Source of the DNA: SAR202 cluster bacterium | GTDB taxonomy: Bacteria > Chloroflexota > Dehalococcoidia > SAR202 > GCA-002694895 | DNA: 7,213 nt | NCBI GenBank assembly: GCA_009391605.1 | Contig: VFGQ01000030.1 | Location: 1-7,213, forward strand | Direction of reading: 5' to 3' | Shown here: in pieces, positions 1 through 4,428 of the stretch | How positions within the stretch are numbered: position 1 is the stretch's first letter | How the letters are laid out: each line of letters opens with the position of its first letter | Program-made: the position numbers and the translations under genes | Notes under the pieces: generated by a model | What the model saw: only the letters and a program-made list of their open reading frames with translations | Told to the model about the DNA's origin: nothing | The model's database searches: none

Positions 1-999
1 ATTAATTCCATCAATTAACCCGGGCCGAGAATCTTCATTTGACATAATCTTAAGAGTTTCCTCTCTTCCGCCAGATAATGACCATCTTGGAAATAAAGCT
101 CCGGTAAGTCCGGTACTCGACCTAGGATAAGGATACTGATCGCCTGCAACATCCAAACCTTCATCAACGGCATTTTCGATAAGTTCAAGAACTTTGTCTG
201 CTTTACCCCAAACTTTTTGAAAATCACATTTAACATGAGATATCTGTACCTTACATTCTGCCCTTCTCCCAGTTTCAATAGCTTCATTCAAAGATGTAAA
301 CAAGCCTACAGAAATTGTACCCTCATCTCTTTGATGAGTTGAATAAAGTTTATTTCTTTTACCCACTTCTTCAGCTATAGCAATAACTTCATCTGCTCTT
401 GCATAATATCCTGGTGCATAAAATAATCCGGTCGAAAAACCAAGTGCACCTGCATCAAGAGCTTCACCCGTAAGCCTTTTCATTTCAGTTAATTCATCAG
501 CTGTTGGAGGTCTATCTTCCTGTCCAATAACAGCTGATCGTAAAGTACCATGCCCAATCTGGAATGCAACATTTAAAGTAGCTCCTGATTTTCTTGAGGC
601 TTCAATATATCCGGCATAATCTGTCCAGTTAATTTTATCTGCTAATCCATAATTATTTTCATAAATAGATAATCGTTGCATTAGTAATTCTTTTGAATCT
701 CCGGTTAAAGGAGCACATGGACTCATCCCACAATTACCTATTAATTCCATTGTCACACCCTGTCTTATTTTGCTTTGAGCAGTTGAATCAAGTAAAAATG
801 AAAGATCACTGTGGGTATGTATGTCTATAAATCCTGGAGTAACTATTTTTCCGGAAGCATCAATAGAAATATCAGAACTTAAGCTCTCACCATGAGTTGT
901 TGCTACGATTTTCCCTTCTCGTAAATATACATTTCCAACATATGGACTGCCACCCATCCCATCAATTATTAAACCATTCTTAATTTCTATGTGATCCAT
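1..999 (-). CDS. N-acyl-D-amino-acid deacylase (D-aminoacylase), N-terminal 333 residues, cut by window edge
   Basis: Zinc amidohydrolase that removes the acyl group from N-acyl-D-amino acids, giving a carboxylate and a free D-amino acid. The frame is open from ATG at 999 to base 1 with no stop, so only the first 333 residues are here; family members usually have about 480-550. Seen: a small N-terminal beta domain (about 1-55), then the TIM barrel opening with PGFIDIHTHSD (H61, H63, D65). NCG follows with C90, the Cys ligand typical of D-aminoacylases. Further on are GFSTGLFYAPGYYA (187-200), THQRDEG with H222 and QISHVKC with H255. These match H67, H69, C96, H220 and H250 of the Alcaligenes enzyme. 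The catalytic Asp (D366 there) lies beyond the edge. There is no signal peptide, so it is cytoplasmic. The start is supported by AGGA 6 nt upstream and a promoter at 1059-1087. A related amidohydrolase specificity (dihydropyrimidinase-like) is less likely because of the NCG motif. Confidence 0.9.
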   Translation of the reverse strand, partial: MDHIEIKNGLIIDGMGGSPYVGNVYLREGKIVATTHGESLSSDISIDASGKIVTPGFIDIHTHSDLSFLLDSTAQSKIRQGVTMELIGNCGMSPCAPLTGDSKELLMQRLSIYENNYGLADKINWTDYAGYIEASRKSGATLNVAFQIGHGTLRSAVIGQEDRPPTADELTEMKRLTGEALDAGALGFSTGLFYAPGYYARADEVIAIAEEVGKRNKLYSTHQRDEGTISVGLFTSLNEAIETGRRAECKVQISHVKCDFQKVWGKADKVLELIENAVDEGLDVAGDQYPYPRSSTGLTGALFPRWSLSGGREETLKIMSNEDSRPGLIDGIN

Positions 1000-1005
1000 T
1001 TTAAT

Positions 1006-1009
1006 TCCT
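1006..1009 (-). promoter_or_regulatory. Ribosome binding site of the D-aminoacylase gene
   Basis: AGGA on the minus strand, 6 nt before the ATG at 999. It fixes the start of the edge-truncated gene; no better upstream in-frame start is apparent. Confidence 0.6.
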
Positions 1010-1058
1010 AATATCAATTGATTAATAATATATGCATAAAAAACATAAAGAAATAAGC

Positions 1059-1087
1059 ATTATATTTTTAGTATGAACCTCATTCAA
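1059..1087 (-). promoter_or_regulatory. Sigma-70-type promoter of the D-aminoacylase gene
   Basis: Reading the minus strand, TTGAAT (1087-1082) is followed after exactly 17 nt by a perfect TATAAT (1064-1059). Transcription would begin near 1052, giving a leader of about 53 nt. The site lies between the zip terminator and the D-aminoacylase start, so this gene is probably transcribed on its own. A TGAA-N5-TTCA dyad (1074-1086) overlaps the -35 side and could be a weak operator; that is inference. Confidence 0.55.
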
Positions 1088-1159
1088 TATTATACATTTA
1101 ATAATAAAAATGTTTTAAATTATCAAGCCAAACAGGTGCACTAAAAAAAGACATGGTCC

Positions 1160-1181
1160 AAAAAGACTTGAATTCAAATCT
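1160..1181 (-). terminator. Likely rho-independent terminator of the zip gene
   Basis: On the minus strand, AGATTTG-AATT-CAAGTCT forms a 7 bp stem (one G-T pair) with a 4 nt loop, followed directly by a short T run. It starts about 12 nt after the zip stop codon at 1193-1195. The stem is AT-rich and short, so termination may be partial. A second T run (1142-1148) lies a little further downstream without a convincing stem. Confidence 0.5.
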
Positions 1182-1192
1182 AAATTAAATAA

Positions 1193-2053
1193 TTAATCCT
1201 TATGTTCTGAGTGTTTCTCATCTTCGCCATAGTCATCGTGATCATTTTTATGGGTATCATGTTCATCTTCTTCATAAGTATGCCCTGAATGACCCACATC
1301 AATATATTGATGCGCAAAACTAGAAACAAAGGTTCCAAAAATCAAACCGATTAATAAAAAGCCCGTCTGTAATCCATATCTAGTCTTTTCCGAAGTATGT
1401 ATAGTCGGAACTATATCACTCAAAGCAATATAAATGAAAAATCCACCAATGGCACCATAAATATAACCTAATGGCAAATCAATTACAGAGCCAAGTTGAA
1501 AAGCAAATATTGCTCCAATAATCATTGTTGAGGATGTAATTAAATTTCTTACTATAACTTGTCTCTTTGTAAACCCACTTTTCAACTGTAAACCAAATTC
1601 CCCTAATTCAAGAGGGATATCATGTGCAATAATCGCAATTGTAGCTATTAAACCAGTACCTGGATTAATTAAAAATGCAGATCCCAAAGCAATTCCATCA
1701 ACTACATTATGAAAAAGATCACCTACAAGAAAAAGCCATCCCTGAGAACTATTCCTTTTACTTTTAAGATCCTCTTCATGATGGTGATGAAAATTTTTAA
1801 AACCTTTCTCAATTAAAAAAAAGATTAAAATTGCTACCAAAGTGGCATTTAAAACTATAGGCCCTTTTTCTTCTATCCCATGAGGTATTAAATCTCTAAA
1901 AGAGGCAATTAGTAAAACACCTGCAGCAAAGGGAGTTCCAAATTTTATCAAATACTGAGACCATGATGTTTTTTGAACTAATAATACTGCAACTGACAAA
2001 GATAATATTCCAGCTGCAATACTTGCAACAATCACATATATAAAATTTGTCAT
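1193..2053 (-). CDS. ZIP-family divalent metal transporter with His/Asp-rich C-terminal tail
   Basis: Inner-membrane carrier of the ZIP (ZRT/IRT-like) family, which moves Zn2+, Mn2+ or Fe2+ towards the cytoplasm; the metal cannot be told from sequence. The 286 residues give about eight membrane segments (near 2-24, 34-54, 66-83, 105-128, 133-157, 170-189, 195-215, 227-248), the family topology with both ends outside. Segment 4 carries HNVVDGIA (H115, N116, D119). Segment 5 carries HDIPLELGEF (H144, D145, E149, E152). This pair resembles the LIV-1-like HNxxDG / HExPHExGDF pattern more than the HNxPEG pattern of ZupT. The variable loop between segments 3 and 4 holds a four-His cluster (89-92). 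The tail (248-286) has 8 His and 14 acidic residues and is probably a metal-collecting extension. A weak AGAG lies 6 nt before the ATG at 2053. It is divergent from hxlR and has a terminator behind it, so it looks monocistronic. Confidence 0.9.
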   Translation of the reverse strand: MTNFIYVIVASIAAGILSLSVAVLLVQKTSWSQYLIKFGTPFAAGVLLIASFRDLIPHGIEEKGPIVLNATLVAILIFFLIEKGFKNFHHHHEEDLKSKRNSSQGWLFLVGDLFHNVVDGIALGSAFLINPGTGLIATIAIIAHDIPLELGEFGLQLKSGFTKRQVIVRNLITSSTMIIGAIFAFQLGSVIDLPLGYIYGAIGGFFIYIALSDIVPTIHTSEKTRYGLQTGFLLIGLIFGTFVSSFAHQYIDVGHSGHTYEEDEHDTHKNDHDDYGEDEKHSEHKD

Positions 2054-2096
2054 AAAACACTCTTATAAGTTTTTTTTATTATATTTGGTATGAAAT

Positions 2097-2126
2097 ATAA
2101 TATAAGTATGAAAATAATACTGTCAA
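2097..2126 (-). promoter_or_regulatory. Sigma-70-type promoter of the zip gene
   Basis: On the minus strand a perfect TTGACA (2126-2121) is followed by TATATT (2104-2099, spacing 16) or TATTAT (2102-2097, spacing 18), each 5 of 6 to consensus. Transcription would start near 2092-2090, giving a leader of about 38 nt. The spacer is filled by an inverted repeat listed separately. Confidence 0.6.
2105..2121. promoter_or_regulatory. Candidate operator: AGTAT-N7-ATACT dyad in the zip promoter spacer
   Basis: A perfect 5 bp inverted repeat with a 7 nt centre fills the interval between the -35 and -10 elements of the zip promoter. That is where a metal-responsive repressor or a MerR-like protein would bind. 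The sequence does not match a Fur, Zur or MntR site closely enough for me to name the regulator. AT-rich DNA yields short dyads by chance, so confidence is modest. Confidence 0.35.
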
Positions 2127-2180
2127 GTAGTATAAATAGATGTACTAGTATTTACATACAAACATAAAATAGAATTATAT

Positions 2181-2206
2181 ACTTAGATTGTTATAAAAAA
2201 CTAAGT
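2181..2206. promoter_or_regulatory. Candidate hxlR operator: ACTTAG-N14-CTAAGT dyad
   Basis: A perfect 6 bp inverted repeat ends 9 nt before the hxlR ATG. It encloses the best-placed -10-like element, TATAAA (2192-2197), which has no good -35. A dimeric winged-helix regulator bound here would cover its own promoter, fitting autoregulation as known for several HxlR proteins. The link to HxlR is inferred from position only. Confidence 0.35.
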
Positions 2207-2215
2207 CACAAATTT

Positions 2216-2557
2216 ATGACTAATAAAAAATACGAACTAACAAATGAAAATTGCAGTGTATATGATGTGATGGGAATCATAGGGGGAAAATGGAAGATAG
2301 ATATTATTTATCATCTTGGTGAAAATACATTGAGATTTGGTGAATTGAAAAAATCATTACTACCTATAACTCAACAAATGCTTTCAAAACAACTAAAAGA
2401 ACTTGAGAATAATTATATAGTTAAAAGAAAAACATATCCTGAAATACCTCCAAAAGTTGAATATTCACTCACTGAAATTGGCAAATCACTTAATCCTGTT
2501 ATACAATCAATCACAAAATGGGCATCATATTATAGCGATCATTTAAGTAAAGAATAA
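2216..2557 (+). CDS. HxlR-family winged-helix transcriptional regulator
   Basis: Dimeric MarR-like DNA-binding protein of the HxlR/YodB/HypR/YtfH family, whose members often sense electrophiles, oxidants or aldehydes. The 113 residues are the full family length. Seen: the N-terminal helix with C13 (NENCSVYDVM), in the place of the redox-active Cys of YodB and HypR. The hallmark IIGGKWK follows at 21-27. The recognition region runs RFGELKKSLLPITQQMLSKQL (40-60). The wing is KRKTYPEIPPKVEYSLTEIG (70-89), and a C-terminal dimerisation helix follows. No Shine-Dalgarno sequence is visible before the ATG at 2216. The leader is probably short, so initiation may be weak or near-leaderless. It is divergent from zip and overlaps the lysE-type gene by 15 bp at its 3' end. 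Candidate targets are itself, zip or the convergent operon; the sequence does not decide among them. Confidence 0.92.
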   Translation: MTNKKYELTNENCSVYDVMGIIGGKWKIDIIYHLGENTLRFGELKKSLLPITQQMLSKQLKELENNYIVKRKTYPEIPPKVEYSLTEIGKSLNPVIQSITKWASYYSDHLSKE

Positions 2558-3169
2558 TTTTTTTACTAACTCAACAACATCCATCATCCATATAGCTATT
2601 AAGACAAGTGACAATCCAAAAAAAGCATCCCTGAACTTACTAATTTTATTATTACCAATATTACCAATAGCATTTCCTGAAAGGCTATAAATGAGAACTG
2701 ATATAAGATTGTTTATAGAAAAAATAATGGTAAGAATTAAAGTATAAATCAATGTATTCATATTCCCTAAATCATTAAATTTTGTATACATTAAAGTTAT
2801 TACAATATGTACTTTAGGGTTAAGGAAGATAAAAATCATTCCATTAAAAAATGTTATACCAGATTCACCTTTAGAATCAGATCCAAATCCTGCTTTTATA
2901 ATTTTAAATGCTATATATAAAACATATAAACTACCAAGGTATTTAAGTATATCAAGTATTAATTCAAATCTTGAAACAAAAAAATCAAACCCTAATCCGA
3001 AACAAAAAGTAAATACAACTATTCCTATATGATACCCAGCTATCGCAGGAAGTGTTTTTTTAAAACCTGATCTTGCAGTATTAACTGCAAAAAACATTAC
3101 ACCCGGACCGGGAGAATAAGCAAAAGGTGCAAGGAAAATGCATACTGCAATAATATTATTAAAAGTCAT
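2543..3169 (-). CDS. LysE/RhtB-family amino-acid exporter
   Basis: Inner-membrane exporter of the LysE superfamily (RhtB/threonine-efflux type), which expels amino acids or their analogues in exchange with the proton gradient. The 208 residues are the usual length, with about six hydrophobic segments (near 5-28, 39-61, 68-92, 108-128, 138-164, 180-203). Family marks are SPGPGVMFF (19-27) in the first segment, then AGYHIGI (44-50), and the FNGMIFIFLNPKV stretch (108-120), equal to the usual G-x-x-x-N-x-x-NPK block. Substrate cannot be read from sequence. It is the last gene of the peptidase operon: its ATG is 9 nt after the M19 stop and has no good Shine-Dalgarno sequence, suggesting translational coupling. 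Its job there may be to vent amino acids released by the peptidases (inference). The last 15 bp overlap the end of hxlR on the opposite strand. Confidence 0.9.
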   Translation of the reverse strand: MTFNNIIAVCIFLAPFAYSPGPGVMFFAVNTARSGFKKTLPAIAGYHIGIVVFTFCFGLGFDFFVSRFELILDILKYLGSLYVLYIAFKIIKAGFGSDSKGESGITFFNGMIFIFLNPKVHIVITLMYTKFNDLGNMNTLIYTLILTIIFSINNLISVLIYSLSGNAIGNIGNNKISKFRDAFFGLSLVLIAIWMMDVVELVKKLFFT

Positions 3170-3178
3170 TTCGGAAAA

Positions 3179-4402
3179 TCAGCCTATAATTTGTTTGAAT
3201 ACTCTAAAATAATTTAATCCTAATATTTTTCTGAGTTCTTCTTCATTGAAACCTCGCTCAGCTAATTTCAATGTAAGATTAGGCCAGTCTGTAAACTGTT
3301 CATAACCAATTGTTTTATAATCATTATACTGCGGATATGGTAAGCCAAGCCCATTATCATTTACTCTATGTTCTTCTCTAAACCCACTCCAATTAAAATG
3401 TCCCGGTCTCATCCCAGGCATTTCTTCAGGATATTCAAATAATGTTTCAGTGCCAGGACCTGGGCCAAGCTTATCAGTACCTATACATACATGATCAATA
3501 CCCATAACATTAACAAGATTTTCTATATGAAGAGCCCAGTCATCTAAAGTTGCAGTAGGTGTTTCCTGAATAAATCCTGGTATAACTACTACACCAAAAA
3601 ATCCTCCATTATCTGCTATAGCTTTGGCAAATTTATCACTTTTACCTCTGTCATGTTTTACAATTGCAGCACTTGTTGAATGAGTTACCACAACAGGACT
3701 TGATGATATTTCCATAGCATCCCACCCTACTTGTTCTGAACAATGACTTACATCAACAATCATATTTTTTTCATTAAGTTTACTTACAAGTTCTCTTCCA
3801 AAATATGACAATCCGCTTTTATGTATTTCTGTACATCCATCACCTACAAGATTTCTTAAATTATAAGTGAGCTGTACTACCCTTAAACCAAGATTATAAA
3901 AAAAATCTACTTTATTTAAATCAGTACCAAATGACAAAGTATCTTGGAAATCGAAAATTATACCTCCCTTACCAGTATCATGCGCTTCTTTAATATGATC
4001 TGATGTTGTTACAAGCATTAATTTTTCAGGTATTGAATTTATAATTGATACTGCTTCCGACATTCTTTTTACTGAACTATTATATGCGGCATCTATCCCA
4101 GCTGCAGGGCCAGCATAAGTTCCACTAGCAATATTAACGCCTGACTTTTCCCAAAGTTCAATATACTGAGCTTTTGCATCAGTGCTATTTTGAATCTCGC
4201 CAGGGATCATCGCTGATAATATGTTTGATGCTTCAGCTTTTGTCATTCCTTCCTTGAAACATTCATCCATTCTTTTTCTCATATTATCTGTAAACAAACC
4301 ACCTAAGGTTATAGTAGGAATCTGAGAATCAACTACAAGAGCTTCCTTATGTAATTGTAAAGCTTCTTCTTGGCTTAAAACCGGTTTTTCTCTATAAGAC
4401 AT
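3179..4402 (-). CDS. M19 (renal dipeptidase-fold) family protein, variant metal site
   Basis: Member of peptidase family M19, TIM-barrel zinc dipeptidases that cleave dipeptides, often with a C-terminal D-residue, and dehydropeptides. The product is 407 residues with no signal peptide or lipobox, hence cytoplasmic. Seen: DVSHC with H220, VTHSTSAA with H241, R252, and GTDKLGPG with D310. Spacing of these four is identical to H198, H219, R230 and D288 of human renal dipeptidase. The N-terminal HxD metal ligands are absent: the place reads VVDSQIPT (23-30). The bridging Glu is replaced in FDFQDT (Q153). A FQxT / QLTYN / GDGC-E / GLSxFG pattern marks a bacterial subfamily I know from family annotation. 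Start: the frame extends to a TTG at 4414, but GAGGTG overlaps that codon and sits 6 nt before the ATG at 4402, so I take 4402. It follows the S9 gene by 26 nt. True dipeptidase activity is uncertain. Confidence 0.85.
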   Translation of the reverse strand: MSYREKPVLSQEEALQLHKEALVVDSQIPTITLGGLFTDNMRKRMDECFKEGMTKAEASNILSAMIPGEIQNSTDAKAQYIELWEKSGVNIASGTYAGPAAGIDAAYNSSVKRMSEAVSIINSIPEKLMLVTTSDHIKEAHDTGKGGIIFDFQDTLSFGTDLNKVDFFYNLGLRVVQLTYNLRNLVGDGCTEIHKSGLSYFGRELVSKLNEKNMIVDVSHCSEQVGWDAMEISSSPVVVTHSTSAAIVKHDRGKSDKFAKAIADNGGFFGVVVIPGFIQETPTATLDDWALHIENLVNVMGIDHVCIGTDKLGPGPGTETLFEYPEEMPGMRPGHFNWSGFREEHRVNDNGLGLPYPQYNDYKTIGYEQFTDWPNLTLKLAERGFNEEELRKILGLNYFRVFKQIIG

Positions 4403-4406
4403 ATAA

Positions 4407-4412
4407 CACCTC
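4407..4412 (-). promoter_or_regulatory. Ribosome binding site that sets the M19 start
   Basis: GAGGTG on the minus strand lies in the 26 nt gap after the S9 stop, with 6 nt between GAGG and the ATG at 4402. It overlaps the TTG at 4412-4414 that would give a four-residue longer protein, so that longer start is unlikely. Confidence 0.75.
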
Positions 4413-4428
4413 AATAAATATATTAATA

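Noticed and set aside
15..287. 90-codon minus-strand open frame
   Set aside because: Lies inside the D-aminoacylase gene in another frame; the D-aminoacylase frame carries the family motifs and runs through to the edge.
1142..1159. Second possible terminator (GAC-CAT-GTC followed by T7) in the zip/D-aminoacylase gap
   Set aside because: A 3 bp stem is too short to call; the hairpin at 1160-1181 is a better candidate.
2546..2567. AGTAAA-N10-TTTACT hairpin with T run at the hxlR/exporter junction
   Set aside because: The stem is only 6 bp, AT-rich with a long loop, and the T run is part of the stem and of the exporter's last codons, so a working terminator is unconvincing.
4403..4414. Four-residue N-terminal extension of the M19 protein from a TTG start
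   Set aside because: The TTG overlaps the GAGGTG ribosome binding site of the ATG at 4402.
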